This document shows, piece after piece, positions 18,096-27,851 of a stretch of DNA of 35,364 bases (position 1 is the first letter of the stretch; each line of letters starts with the position of its first letter). The notes below the pieces were generated by a model. That model saw only the letters and a list, made by a program, of their open reading frames with translations, made no database searches and was not told the origin of the DNA. The position numbers and the translations under genes are program-made. Origin of the DNA: Verrucomicrobiales bacterium (GTDB lineage: Bacteria; Verrucomicrobiota; Verrucomicrobiia; Verrucomicrobiales; V1-33); NCBI GenBank assembly GCA_947462995.1, contig CANHUG010000005.1:1-35364 (forward strand), given 5' to 3'.

Positions 18096-18470
18096 TCATG
18101 CAAAGTAGGTGTCCTCGTGCGCATACGGCGGCGCGCAGCAGCATAGAAACCGCAGGCACTCAATCCCCGTGATCCGGTGCCACGCGCCCGGCGGAATCAG
18201 CACGCCATCTCCCGGCCCGACCTCCCGCTCCACCCCATCCACTTCCATCAATCCACGGCCCTCCAGCACAAAGTAGAACTCCTCGCTCACCCGGTGATAG
18301 TGCCGCTCCGTCGCCACCCCCGCCGGAACCGTCGCCTCCGCGAGCGACTGGTTCCGCACGGGCGCATTGCTGAGATCAAGGATGCTCCGGATCGTACTCC
18401 CGTCCTTCGTCGTGAACGGGACCTGTTCGGCAATCCGGCGCAGCGTCATCCCAGGGTCACTTGAGGTCAT
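18096..18470 (-). CDS. Cupin domain-containing protein
   Basis: 'ATVPAGVATERHYHRVSEEFYFVLEGRGLMEVDGVEREVGPGDGVLIPPGAWHRI' cupin motifs 1 and 2. Confidence 0.92.
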   Translation of the reverse strand: MTSSDPGMTLRRIAEQVPFTTKDGSTIRSILDLSNAPVRNQSLAEATVPAGVATERHYHRVSEEFYFVLEGRGLMEVDGVEREVGPGDGVLIPPGAWHRITGIECLRFLCCCAPPYAHEDTYFA

Positions 18471-20565
18471 CCGGCAACCCGGCGTCCTTGATCTTCACAT
18501 CCGTCTTCGCTCCCCCATCGATCCACCACTTCAGAATCTTGATCTCCTTCTCGCTAGGCTGATCCTTGTCCTTCGGCGGCATGTGCTCATCCTCGTCCGC
18601 ACCCAGCGCAATCCGCTTCAAAATCAGACTGTCCGCCGACTTCCCGGCCACCACCGCCGCCTCACCGCTGTCACCACCCTTCATCAGCACCTCGAAATTG
18701 TGCATCGCCAGCTTGCCCTTCTGCTTGTCCGCACCGTGACACCCAGTGCACGTCCGCTCGAAAATCGGCTGAATCAATCCCGCGTATAGCGGCGCTTCAG
18801 GATCCATCGGCTTCGGCGCTGCAGGCGCTGCCGGTGCCGCTGGCGGTGGAGGCGGAGCCATCGCCGTCCGAACTTCATTGTCCCACCCGAGATTGATCAC
18901 AATCGCCGGCAGCTTCTGATGCAGCGCCTCCGCCGCAGGCTTCGTCACCCCCGTCTGCCACACAAACAACCGCTTCAGATTCGCCAGCTTCTCCAGCTTC
19001 GGCATCGACGCGTCCGTCACCTTCGTCCCGAACAGATTCAGATACTCCAGCCCCGCCACCGACACCATCGCATCCACGCCCGCATCCGTGACCGCCGTGT
19101 TCTGCAAATGCAGCCGCTTCAGATTCTTCATCCCCCCAAGCACCGCCAGACCCGCATCCGTCACCTTCGACCGCGCCAGATTCATCTCCACCATCCGCTC
19201 GGCCAATGGCGCAAACTTCGCCAGCTCCGCATCCCCGAACTTGTCCGCCACATTCACACAATTGAACGTCAGCGCCGGATCATTCTGCGCCACCGGCAGA
19301 ATCGTCACCCCTAACTCCTTCTCCAGCGCCGCCACCGCAGGATCCACCGCCGGGGCCGCCGCCGCACCACCCTGAGGCGCAGGTGCAGGAGCTGCCTGTG
19401 GGGTCGGAGCCGGTGCTGGCGCAGGCGCCGCCTCCGCAGCCGGGGCCGCCGCCAGCGCCGCAATCACACTCGTCAGCGTCGTCTTCAGCGGATCGTTCAA
19501 CCCGCTGTCCTTCACCTTCACATCCGCCTTCGCACCCGCATCCACCCACCACTTCAGCACCGCCACCTCGTCCTCGCTCAACTGCGTCTTCTCCTCCGGC
19601 GGCATGTGATCCTCATGATCCTTCGGCAGCAGAATCCGCTTCAGACTCTCGCTCTCCGCAGACTTGCCCGGCTGCACACTCGCCATCCCGCTCTCACCAG
19701 CCTTCAGCATCACCTCAAGGGTGTGCAACTGCAGGTCGCCCTTCTGCTTCTTCTCACCATGACAACCCGTGCAAGCCTTCGCCATCATCGGCGCAATCGC
19801 CGCTTCATACACCTTCATCTCCGCAGGATCACCCGTCACCACCGGCGATCCCTTGGCCTCCGGTCTCAGTAGATTCAACGCCGGCGTAATGACGTCGCCA
19901 TGCGTCAGGCTGCCGCCGAAATGTCCGGCAATGAACAAGGTAGCCGCAGAAAGCAGCAGCGGAGCGCGATAGATTCCGGTAGCCATGGTGGGTCTGGTTT
20001 CGTGGATGAGTTTGGTCAAAAGTGTAATGCCTGTCAGTAATGGTATAGCGAGCCCCGACCACATGTGCCAGCGCAGCGTGTCGGAATCGCTCCCGTGCCC
20101 GGAGAAATATCCCGCCACCGCCGCCGGTGCCGCCGTCAGAAATGCCAGCCAAAGCAGCGCCGTCACCGCCGCCGTAAACGTCCGCTTCTTCCCTCCCATC
20201 ACCTCGAGAAATACCACCCCAAGCACCAGCCCGATCGGAAGATGCAGCACCAGCGGGTGAAAATTCCCCACCACCTCCACCCACGCCGGCGCATGGAATC
20301 CCTCCGTCCTCGGCAGAAACCGGAAACAATAGAACACCGCCGCCGCATACCCCGCCAACCCAAGCCCAGCCAATGTAATCCATCCCTTCCGCGACGGCCC
20401 GGCAGCAGCTTCCGCTCCCGCAGCAGCAGCCTGCGCCACCACGGGCACCGGACGCTCAATCGTAAATCGCGTGCCGCACGCCGGACATAGGCCTTGTTCG
20501 CCCTCCATCGACGCGTCCACGTCGAAGGGCTTCAGGCAGGAGGGACAGGAGACGCGGTGATTCAT
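18457..20565 (-). CDS. Multidomain protein: N-terminal zinc ribbon, DUF2231-type TM domain, two planctomycete-type cytochrome c domains flanking a leucine-rich-repeat segment
   Basis: 'CPSCLKPFDVDASMEGEQGLCPACGTRF'; 'FHPLVLHLPIGLVLGVVFLEV'; two CxxCH sites (MMAKACTGCHGEKKQKGDLQLHTLEVMLKAGESG.. and IFERTCTGCHGADKQKGKLAMHNFEVLMKGGDSG..); LRRs 'NLKRLHLQNTAVTDAGVDAMVSVAGLEYLNLFGTKVTDASM'. Confidence 0.9.
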   Translation of the reverse strand: MNHRVSCPSCLKPFDVDASMEGEQGLCPACGTRFTIERPVPVVAQAAAAGAEAAAGPSRKGWITLAGLGLAGYAAAVFYCFRFLPRTEGFHAPAWVEVVGNFHPLVLHLPIGLVLGVVFLEVMGGKKRTFTAAVTALLWLAFLTAAPAAVAGYFSGHGSDSDTLRWHMWSGLAIPLLTGITLLTKLIHETRPTMATGIYRAPLLLSAATLFIAGHFGGSLTHGDVITPALNLLRPEAKGSPVVTGDPAEMKVYEAAIAPMMAKACTGCHGEKKQKGDLQLHTLEVMLKAGESGMASVQPGKSAESESLKRILLPKDHEDHMPPEEKTQLSEDEVAVLKWWVDAGAKADVKVKDSGLNDPLKTTLTSVIAALAAAPAAEAAPAPAPAPTPQAAPAPAPQGGAAAAPAVDPAVAALEKELGVTILPVAQNDPALTFNCVNVADKFGDAELAKFAPLAERMVEMNLARSKVTDAGLAVLGGMKNLKRLHLQNTAVTDAGVDAMVSVAGLEYLNLFGTKVTDASMPKLEKLANLKRLFVWQTGVTKPAAEALHQKLPAIVINLGWDNEVRTAMAPPPPPAAPAAPAAPKPMDPEAPLYAGLIQPIFERTCTGCHGADKQKGKLAMHNFEVLMKGGDSGEAAVVAGKSADSLILKRIALGADEDEHMPPKDKDQPSEKEIKILKWWIDGGAKTDVKIKDAGLPDDLK

Positions 20566-20639
20566 CGATGACGATAGTTAAACCGCCGCCGCCGCCCATC
20601 TTTCACCTCCCGCCTCCCGGATCCCCGGTCCGCCGCCGC

Positions 20640-21053
20640 TCAGAACAACTCGCCAGGCGCAAAAAACCGCTTCAATTCCTCCGCCGCCGTCTCCGGCCCA
20701 TCCGATGCATGGCACATGTTCACCATCTTGTTCTCGCCGAAATCCCCGCGGATCGTCCCCTTCGCAGCCACCGTCGAATCCGTCGGCCCCAGCAGATCAC
20801 GCACCCGCGCAATCACATTCTCACCTTCCAGCGCCAGCGCCACCACCGGACTGCTCTGCATGAACGACGCAATGTCAGGATAAAACGGCTTGTCCGCCAC
20901 GTGCGCATAATGCTCGCGCAGCACCGCATCGCTCAACTGCATCATCTTCAGCCCACGCACCCGGAAGCCCTCCGCTTCCAGTCGGCGCAGCACTTCGCCG
21001 CTCAGGCGCTTCTGAACACAGTCAGGCTTGAAAAGAATAAGGGTCGTTTCCAT
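20640..21053 (-). CDS. ndk: Nucleoside diphosphate kinase
   Basis: Start at METTLILFKPDCVQKRLSGEVLRRLEAEGFRVRGLKMMQLS (21053); 'GENVIARVRDLLGPTDSTVAAKGTIRGDFGENKMVNMCHASDGPETA' keeps the NDK catalytic His context. Confidence 0.95.
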   Translation of the reverse strand: METTLILFKPDCVQKRLSGEVLRRLEAEGFRVRGLKMMQLSDAVLREHYAHVADKPFYPDIASFMQSSPVVALALEGENVIARVRDLLGPTDSTVAAKGTIRGDFGENKMVNMCHASDGPETAAEELKRFFAPGELF

Positions 21054-21177
21054 GATCGTAGTTGTCTGATTTGAAATAGGTCCGCTGCCCTGATTCCGGG
21101 CACGAGGGGCGCGCACCATGGGCAATCACATGGGCTTTGCAACCCGGTTTCCTCGCCCCCTTCCCAGCACCGCCATC

Positions 21178-22731
21178 TTACACCTTCGGCTCCAGCAGGG
21201 TCTTCCCCGTCATCGCCGCCGGCTGCGCCACCCCCAGCATCGCCAGCAGGGTCGGCGCTATGTCCGCCAGAATCCCGTCCCGCACCCGATACCCGTCAGC
21301 ATCAGCAGCCACATACACACAGTGCACCAGATTCGTCGTGTGCGCCGTGTGCGGCGACCCATCCGCATTCCTCATCTGCTCGCAATTCCCATGGTCCGCC
21401 GTCAGCAGACACTTGCCCCCTAGCGCCAGCACCTTCTCCACAATCAGCCGCACCCCCAGATCAATCGTCTCCACCGCATGCACCCCCGCCTCCACCACCC
21501 CAGTGTGCCCCACCATGTCAGGATTCGCAAAATTCATGATCACCGCATCATACTCCTCCAGCCGCCGCCACACCTCGAACGCCAGATCCGGCGCACTCAT
21601 CTGCGGCTTCTTGTCATACGTCGGCACTTCCTTCGGACTGATCGCCAGATACCGGTCCTCACCAGGAAACGGCGCGTCCGCTCCAGCATTGAAGAAGAAT
21701 GTCACATGCGGAAACTTCTCCGTCTCCGCCGCTCGCAATTGCCGCAACCCAGCCTCCGCCAGCACTTCACCAAGTATCCCCTTCATGCTCTCAGGCCCGA
21801 ACACCGTCCGCACCCCCAGCGCCGCATAGCTCTCCTTGTACTCCGTCAGCGTATAACAAGCCACCCGCGGCGTCACCTCGCGCTCGAACGAATCAAAACC
21901 CGGATCCATCAGCGCCTCCGTCAGCTGCCGCGCACGGTCCGCACGGAAATTGAACCACAGCACCACATCCCCGTCCCGCACCCGCTGCTCGCCAGCCTCA
22001 CTGAAAATCATCGGCTGCAGAAACTCATCACCACGCGGCTCCCCGGCATACGCCGCACGGATCGCCGCCGACGGAGCCCCCGCCGTCACCGCCCCGCGCC
22101 CTAGCACAATCGCGTCCCACGCCAGCTTGTTCCGCTCCCACCGCTTGTCGCGGTCCATCGCAAAATACCGCCCGATCACCGTCGCAATCCGCGCCCCCGT
22201 CGGCGCAATCGCCTGCTCCACAAACGCCAGCGAATCCGCCCCGCCCGTCGGCGAGGTATCCCGCCCGTCCGTGATCGCATGCACCATGACGTCCCCGCAA
22301 CCCGCCGCCTGCGCCGCCTCACACAACGCCACCAGATGATCCTGATGACTGTGCACTCCCCCGTCACTCACCAGCCCCAGCAGATGCAGCCGCCCGCCCT
22401 TCGCCTTCGCAAACGCCTCCACCAGCACCGGATGCGTCGCCAGCTCCCCATCCCGGATCGCCTTGTTGATCCGCGTCAGATCCTGATAAACAATCCGCCC
22501 AGCCCCCAGATTCAGGTGCCCCACCTCGCTGTTCCCCATCTGCCCGGCCGGCAACCCAACGTCCTCGCCACTCCCGGACACCTGTCCCCACGGATACTTC
22601 CCGTACAGCTCATCATGAAACGGGGTCCGCGCCAGCAGCGTCGCGTCTCCATTGACCTCCGCCGCCGCACGACCGCCCGGATTGATGCCCCAGCCATCCC
22701 GAATGATGAGAACCACAGGTTTTTTCGCCAT
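21178..22731 (-). CDS. gpmI: 2,3-bisphosphoglycerate-independent phosphoglycerate mutase
   Basis: Start at MAKKPVVLIIRDGWGINPGG (22731); 'GNSEVGHLNLGAGRIVYQDLTRI', 'HAITDGRDTSP', 'MNFANPDMVGHTG', 'LLTADHGNCEQM'. Confidence 0.96.
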   Translation of the reverse strand: MAKKPVVLIIRDGWGINPGGRAAAEVNGDATLLARTPFHDELYGKYPWGQVSGSGEDVGLPAGQMGNSEVGHLNLGAGRIVYQDLTRINKAIRDGELATHPVLVEAFAKAKGGRLHLLGLVSDGGVHSHQDHLVALCEAAQAAGCGDVMVHAITDGRDTSPTGGADSLAFVEQAIAPTGARIATVIGRYFAMDRDKRWERNKLAWDAIVLGRGAVTAGAPSAAIRAAYAGEPRGDEFLQPMIFSEAGEQRVRDGDVVLWFNFRADRARQLTEALMDPGFDSFEREVTPRVACYTLTEYKESYAALGVRTVFGPESMKGILGEVLAEAGLRQLRAAETEKFPHVTFFFNAGADAPFPGEDRYLAISPKEVPTYDKKPQMSAPDLAFEVWRRLEEYDAVIMNFANPDMVGHTGVVEAGVHAVETIDLGVRLIVEKVLALGGKCLLTADHGNCEQMRNADGSPHTAHTTNLVHCVYVAADADGYRVRDGILADIAPTLLAMLGVAQPAAMTGKTLLEPKV

Positions 22732-22820
22732 AATGGCCCGCACATAGACGCTCCTCCTCCCGCAGCAACCCGGGAAATGCCCTGCCCGCCCCCTCCACGT
22801 CCCCATCTCCATCCCTCCTC

Positions 22821-23231
22821 ATGAACCTCTTCGTCTACGGCTCCCTCATGTTCGACGTCGTCTGGCAACGCATCGCCCGCACCTCCAACCAAGGCGTCCC
22901 CGCCACCGCCCACGGCTGGTCCGTCCGCTCCCTCCAAGGCGTCTCCTACCCAGGCCTCGTCCCCGCTCCCCCGGGCTCCCTCGCCCAAGGCCTCCTCCGC
23001 ACCAAGGTCTCACCAGCCGCTCTCGCCAGACTCGACGCCTTCGAAGGCCCAGACTACCTCCGCCAACTCATCGCCATCACCTTGCCCGACGGCTCCCCCT
23101 CATCCGCATGGGCATGGATCGTCAGCCCGGCCGCCATGCACCTCGTCCTCCCAGAAACATGGGACGCCGAGAGCTTCGCTCGCGACTCCCTCACAGATTT
23201 CCTCCGCAACGCCACCGGAGATCCCCCCTGA
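22821..23231 (+). CDS. Gamma-glutamylcyclotransferase (AIG2-like) family protein
   Basis: MNLFVYGSLMFDVVWQRI ... 'GVSYPGLVPAPPG' ... 'LARLDAFEGPDYLRQLIAITL'. Confidence 0.87.
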   Translation: MNLFVYGSLMFDVVWQRIARTSNQGVPATAHGWSVRSLQGVSYPGLVPAPPGSLAQGLLRTKVSPAALARLDAFEGPDYLRQLIAITLPDGSPSSAWAWIVSPAAMHLVLPETWDAESFARDSLTDFLRNATGDPP

Positions 23232-23239
23232 TCCTAACC

Positions 23240-24130
23240 TCAGAAATCCCGCGCCAGTAAATGCCCCGCCAGCTCATGCAGCCGCCGGGCATTCGATCCA
23301 AACGGTGCCAGCGCCGCCGTCGCCTCCGCCGTCAGCCGCGACGCCTCCGCCCGCGACGCCTCCAACCCCATAATCGCCGGATACGTCGACTTCCCCACCG
23401 CCACATCCTTCCCCGCCGTCTTCCCCAGCTTCTCCGACGTCTGCGTCACGTCCAGAATGTCGTCAATCACCTGAAACGCCAGCCCCAGCGCATGCCCGAA
23501 CCGCGTCAGCGCCGCCAGTTGATCCTCGCTCGCGCCTCCCGCCATCCCCCCAAGCCGCAGGCTGCACGTCAGCAACGCCGCCGTCTTCCCCTCATGGATC
23601 GCCCGCAGTTCCTCGAACGACACCATCTTCCCCTCCGCCTCGATATCCCGCACCTGCCCGCCAATCAGATGCCGCGACCCCGCCGCCACCGCCAACTCCC
23701 CAACCATCGCTCCCACACTGTGCCCAGGCCCCGGCGGTGACTCCAGCACCAGCCCGAACGCCAACGGTTGCAACGCATCCCCCGCCAGCACCGCCACCGC
23801 ATCGCCATACACCTTGTGACACGTCGGCCGCCCGCGCCGGAAATCATCGTCGTCCATGCACGGCAGATCATCGTGAATCAGCGAATACGTGTGAATGCAC
23901 TCCACCGCGCACGCCACCCCCACCGCACGCTCGTCATCCGCACCGCACGCCTCGCACGCCGCCAGCGTCAGCACCGGCCGCAACCGCTTCCCACCAGCAA
24001 ACATACTGTGCCGCATCGCCGCATGCAGCGTCCCAGGTGCCTCCCCAGCCCCCGGCAACCATCGCTCCAACGCCGCATCAATGCGATCCTTCTGCCGCCC
24101 CAGATATTCAGAAAGTGTTTCGTCCGTCAT
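23240..24130 (-). CDS. ispA: Polyprenyl synthetase (farnesyl/geranyl diphosphate synthase type)
   Basis: Start at MTDETLSEYLGRQKDRIDAAL (24130); 'GGKRLRPVLTLAACEA', first Asp motif 'LIHDDLPCMDDDDFRRGRPTCHK', second 'LAFQVIDDILDVTQTSEKLGKTAGKD'. Confidence 0.93.
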   Translation of the reverse strand: MTDETLSEYLGRQKDRIDAALERWLPGAGEAPGTLHAAMRHSMFAGGKRLRPVLTLAACEACGADDERAVGVACAVECIHTYSLIHDDLPCMDDDDFRRGRPTCHKVYGDAVAVLAGDALQPLAFGLVLESPPGPGHSVGAMVGELAVAAGSRHLIGGQVRDIEAEGKMVSFEELRAIHEGKTAALLTCSLRLGGMAGGASEDQLAALTRFGHALGLAFQVIDDILDVTQTSEKLGKTAGKDVAVGKSTYPAIMGLEASRAEASRLTAEATAALAPFGSNARRLHELAGHLLARDF

Positions 24131-24218
24131 GTTCGCACGCTCTCTCACAACACTCCGCGCCACGCGAAACCGGAAACTCTCTGCGCATTCCCGCGACCCA
24201 TCACCCCTCCACACCCTC

Positions 24219-24239
24219 CAGCCGAAGGCCCTGGACTGC
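24219..24239. repeat. Interspersed repeat B, copy 1 (CAGCCGAAGGCCCTGGACTGC)
   Basis: 21-bp word matched 20/21 at 32526-32546; both copies intergenic. Confidence 0.6.
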
Positions 24240-24370
24240 GGAACCCTGCCGCCGCTTTCCCCACGCCAGCCACCTGCCCCCGGCACCAGCCAAGCTCACC
24301 TTCCCACCCATCCCTGCCGCCTCGCGACCTCCCATCGTCCTCACTCTTCAGTTCGTCATTCATCGTCTCG

Positions 24371-24886
24371 TCACCATCCCCAGTAATGAAACGCCGCATA
24401 AACCGTCTGCGTCTCCCTGTCAAAATACACCAGCACATAATCCTCGCCAATGTCCCGCCGGTCAAACTCATCCATCGTTTCCAGCTTCGCCGGCCACGTC
24501 TCAGGACGACTGCACCCGCCAAAAAAACTCAATCCGCCCAGCGGCTCCCATTTGAACTTCCCGGCCGTCATGCGCGCATAGTCCGCCTCAGACATCCGGA
24601 ACGACATCAGATAGCCGTCCATCATGATAGGCTTCCTCGTCTCAAGGTCCCGCACCACCGACCTCGACGGCTGCCCGAACACCCGGTCAAACTCCCGCTC
24701 GGCATCCGGCGGCACGCTCGCCGCCACCAGCCACAACGCCACCAGCGCCGGAAACGGCAGCAGCGCCCACACACACCCTCGCTTCCGCAGCACCAACGCT
24801 CCCACCCAGACCACCGTCCCCAGCAGCACCCCCAGCACCAGAATCGCCATGAACGGAGACATCACACGCCAAAGGTAAAGTCCCAT
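24371..24886 (-). CDS. Hypothetical small membrane protein
   Basis: Likely start MGLYLWRVMSPFMAILVLGVLLGTVVWVGALVL; two hydrophobic segments, then a soluble ~100-aa C-terminal part ending 'YVLVYFDRETQTVYAAFHYWGW'. Confidence 0.7.
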   Translation of the reverse strand: MGLYLWRVMSPFMAILVLGVLLGTVVWVGALVLRKRGCVWALLPFPALVALWLVAASVPPDAEREFDRVFGQPSRSVVRDLETRKPIMMDGYLMSFRMSEADYARMTAGKFKWEPLGGLSFFGGCSRPETWPAKLETMDEFDRRDIGEDYVLVYFDRETQTVYAAFHYWGW

Positions 24887-25074
24887 CTCAATCCTCCACA
24901 CATCACCCCCCTCACCCTCCATTCGGCCAACAGAACTGCTTCCTTCATCATCACCCCACCCTCATACACCCACACCAACATGCTGTCCACTCAACCCTCC
25001 CACGCTCCCAACACTCCTCACACCCGCCGCGAATCCCATTGCCGCATCGCCGCTCCCTGCCATCATACACGCCA

Positions 25075-26103
25075 ATGAGCGCCTCCCGTCCAGACTATGC
25101 GAGCGAAGCCGATGTCGCCGCCGCCGCAGAACCGCTGGCGCGGCTGCGCCGCACCCTCGAATCCGTCCTCTTCGGTAAAGAAGAACTGATCTCCCTCACC
25201 CTCACCGGTCTCCTCGCCCGCGGCCACCTTCTCCTCGAGGGCCTCCCTGGCCTCGGCAAAACCGAACTCGTCAAAGGTCTCGCCAAAGCCCTCGGCCTCG
25301 CCACCCGCCGCATCCAGTTCACCCCAGACCTCCTCCCCGGCGATATCACCGGCAACCCAGTCCTCCGCGAAACCCCAGAAGGCCGCTCCTTCGTCTTCCA
25401 ACCAGGCCCCATCTTCGCCAACCTCGTCCTCGCCGACGAAATCAACCGAGCGAGCCCCAAAACCCAGAGCGCCCTCCTCGAAGCCATGCAGGAACGCCGC
25501 GTCACCGTCCTCGGCACCAGCCACGACCTCCCCGATCCCTTCTTCGTCCTCGCCACCCAGAACCCAGTCGAACTCGAAGGCACCTACCCGCTCCCAGAAG
25601 CCCAGGTCGACCGCTTCCTCTTCAAACTCGAAGTCCTCCGCAACGACGCCGCCACCCTCGAACGCATCGTCCGCGACCGCGAACTCGGCGTCGAACCCTC
25701 CGTCTCCCCAGTCATGGACGCCGCGGAACTCGCCACCCTCCTCGCCCTCACCCGCCGCATCTTCCTCCCCGACGTCGTCGCTAACTACATCGCTCGTCTC
25801 GTCGACGCCACCCACCCTGGCCAGTCCACCGCCGCCGCAGGCGTCAAATTCGGAGCCAGCCCCCGCGCCGCCCTCAGCATGGCCTCCGCCGTCAAAGCCC
25901 GCGCCCTCCTCCACAACCGCGTCAACGCCAGCTTCGAAGACGTCCAGGCCATCGCCCACGCCGTCCTCGGCCACCGCCTCATCCTCGACTACTCCGCTCG
26001 CATCGAAGGCCGCTCCGCTCGTCACATCGTCGCCGAACTCCTCAAGGAAATCCCCACTCGCCAGGGCGCACTCCCACGCACGCTCCAGGAATCCCCGGCC
26101 TGA
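25075..26103 (+). CDS. MoxR-family AAA+ ATPase
   Basis: Start at MSASRPDYASEADV (25075); 'LLLEGLPGLGKTELVKGLAKALGLATRRIQFTPDLLPGDITGNPVL', 'LVLADEINRASPKTQSALLEAMQERRVTV', 'FFVLATQNPVELEGTYPLPEAQVDRFLFKL'. Confidence 0.96.
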   Translation: MSASRPDYASEADVAAAAEPLARLRRTLESVLFGKEELISLTLTGLLARGHLLLEGLPGLGKTELVKGLAKALGLATRRIQFTPDLLPGDITGNPVLRETPEGRSFVFQPGPIFANLVLADEINRASPKTQSALLEAMQERRVTVLGTSHDLPDPFFVLATQNPVELEGTYPLPEAQVDRFLFKLEVLRNDAATLERIVRDRELGVEPSVSPVMDAAELATLLALTRRIFLPDVVANYIARLVDATHPGQSTAAAGVKFGASPRAALSMASAVKARALLHNRVNASFEDVQAIAHAVLGHRLILDYSARIEGRSARHIVAELLKEIPTRQGALPRTLQESPA

Positions 26104-26108
26104 CAAAT

Positions 26109-27839
26109 ATGAAGCCGTCCCTCTTCCCTCTCCTCCTCCTCTCCGCAACCGCTCCCCTAGCCGCTCAGGAAACCCACAACTTCCCCACTTCCGCCGACGG
26201 CCAGAGCCACGTCGAAATCACCAGCATCTTCAGCCCGCCTCCACCCACTGGCTTCGTCCCCCTCCGCATCGCCGTCACCAACGGCACCGAATCCGACCAG
26301 TCCGTCCGCATCGACACCTCCAGCGAATCCAACAGCGGCAACTCCGCCATCTCCACCTTCTTCATCAACGCCCCGCGCCGCGAAACCACAGTCACCGAAC
26401 TGATGGCCCCGGCCTTCTCCCCACCAGTCACCTCCGGCTACGATCACTCTTCCTTCAACATCGACACCACCGCCGCAGGCAGCGTCGACTCCTTCCGCAT
26501 GGCCTCCTCAGGCCTCGGCGACCTCCCCTGCGTCGCCTTCAGCACCACCCTCGTCGGCAAAAACCTCGACGACATCAACAACGGTGCCCGCTCCTCCGGC
26601 CCAAGCACATGGCGCTATCAGGATCGCGCCTTCGCCTCCTCCTACATCCCATTACAACTCCCCTCCGACTGGCGCGGCCTCTCAGGCATCGACGTCCTCG
26701 TCATGACCACCGACGACTGGCGCGACCTCGACCCCGCCCGCCAACTCGCCGTCCGCCACTGGATCGCCCTCGGCGGCCAACTCGAACTCCGCTCCAAAGG
26801 CCAAGCCCCTGACCTCAACTCCCTCGGCCTCGCCCTCGACGGCGGCGCCCCGCCTGAAGGCGACGCCAGACGTGGCCTCGGCTCCGTCAGGCTCACCCCA
26901 TGGAACGGCGTCGCCCTCGGTTCCGACACCTTCCGCGCCTACGCCGCAGGCAACGATAGACCAACCCCGGAACGCATCCGCCATAACTCAGGCGTCACCG
27001 TCACTTCCCTCCTCGAAACCATCGGCCCCCGCGCCGCCTCCGCCCTCCCCGTCGGCCTCATCCTCCTCGCCTTCGGCATCCTCGTCGGCCCTCTCAATCT
27101 CTTCAAATTCGCCGGCCCTACCAGACGCCACCGGCTCTTCATCACCACCCCGCTCATCTCCCTCGGAGCCTCCCTCGTCCTCCTCGGCTTCATCCTCGCC
27201 AGAGACGGTACCGGCGGCCGCGGCCGTCGCTCCGCCGTCATCTACATCAACCCCGACGACCACTCCGCCTGCATCCGTCAGGAACAAATCTGCCGCACCG
27301 GCGTCCTCCTCGGCAGCTCCTTCTCCACTCGCCAACCAGCCGCCGTCTCCATCGGCGCCGTCTCATCCTTCGACCCCACCAACCCCGCCGTCTCCTTCTC
27401 CAATCCTTCTAGCAACTCCAGTCTCCGCTGCGCCTTCAACTCCCCCACCGATCTCTCCGGCGACTGGTTCCAGAGCCGCAGCGAACAAGTCCACTTCATC
27501 AAATCCGTCACCGCCACCCGCGGCCGCATCGAAATCTCCGGTACCCCGGACGCTCCCTCCGCCGTCTCCTCCTTCGACTTCCCTCTCGACTCCCTCTTCT
27601 GGCGCGACGCCGCAGACCAATGGTGGCAAGCCCCTTCCACGGCCCCCACCGGCACCCCCGTCCAGCTAGCAAGGGTCCCCTCCATGAACCTCTCAGGCTT
27701 CACCTCCGCCAATGCCGTTTCCCCCAAGGGCCGCTGGTTCCTAGCCACCACTTCAGACCCTCGCGCCGGTCTCGTCGACACGCTCCCCTCCATCCGCTGG
27801 GAACGCAACGACATCATCCTCTGCGGCCCGGTCCCCTGA
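26109..27839 (+). CDS. Hypothetical exported/membrane protein of the MoxR cluster
   Basis: Signal peptide MKPSLFPLLLLSATAPLAAQ; central 'GIDVLVMTTDDWRDLDPARQLAVRHWIALGGQLEL' (GATase-like fold pattern) and TM segments around 'ALPVGLILLAFGILVGPLNLF' and 'LISLGASLVLLGFIL'. Confidence 0.8.
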   Translation: MKPSLFPLLLLSATAPLAAQETHNFPTSADGQSHVEITSIFSPPPPTGFVPLRIAVTNGTESDQSVRIDTSSESNSGNSAISTFFINAPRRETTVTELMAPAFSPPVTSGYDHSSFNIDTTAAGSVDSFRMASSGLGDLPCVAFSTTLVGKNLDDINNGARSSGPSTWRYQDRAFASSYIPLQLPSDWRGLSGIDVLVMTTDDWRDLDPARQLAVRHWIALGGQLELRSKGQAPDLNSLGLALDGGAPPEGDARRGLGSVRLTPWNGVALGSDTFRAYAAGNDRPTPERIRHNSGVTVTSLLETIGPRAASALPVGLILLAFGILVGPLNLFKFAGPTRRHRLFITTPLISLGASLVLLGFILARDGTGGRGRRSAVIYINPDDHSACIRQEQICRTGVLLGSSFSTRQPAAVSIGAVSSFDPTNPAVSFSNPSSNSSLRCAFNSPTDLSGDWFQSRSEQVHFIKSVTATRGRIEISGTPDAPSAVSSFDFPLDSLFWRDAADQWWQAPSTAPTGTPVQLARVPSMNLSGFTSANAVSPKGRWFLATTSDPRAGLVDTLPSIRWERNDIILCGPVP

Positions 27840-27851
27840 CCCTTCCCTATC

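Noticed and set aside
25063-26148. 361-aa minus ORF antisense to moxR
   Set aside because: Glu/Gly-rich shadow ORF of a clear AAA+ gene.
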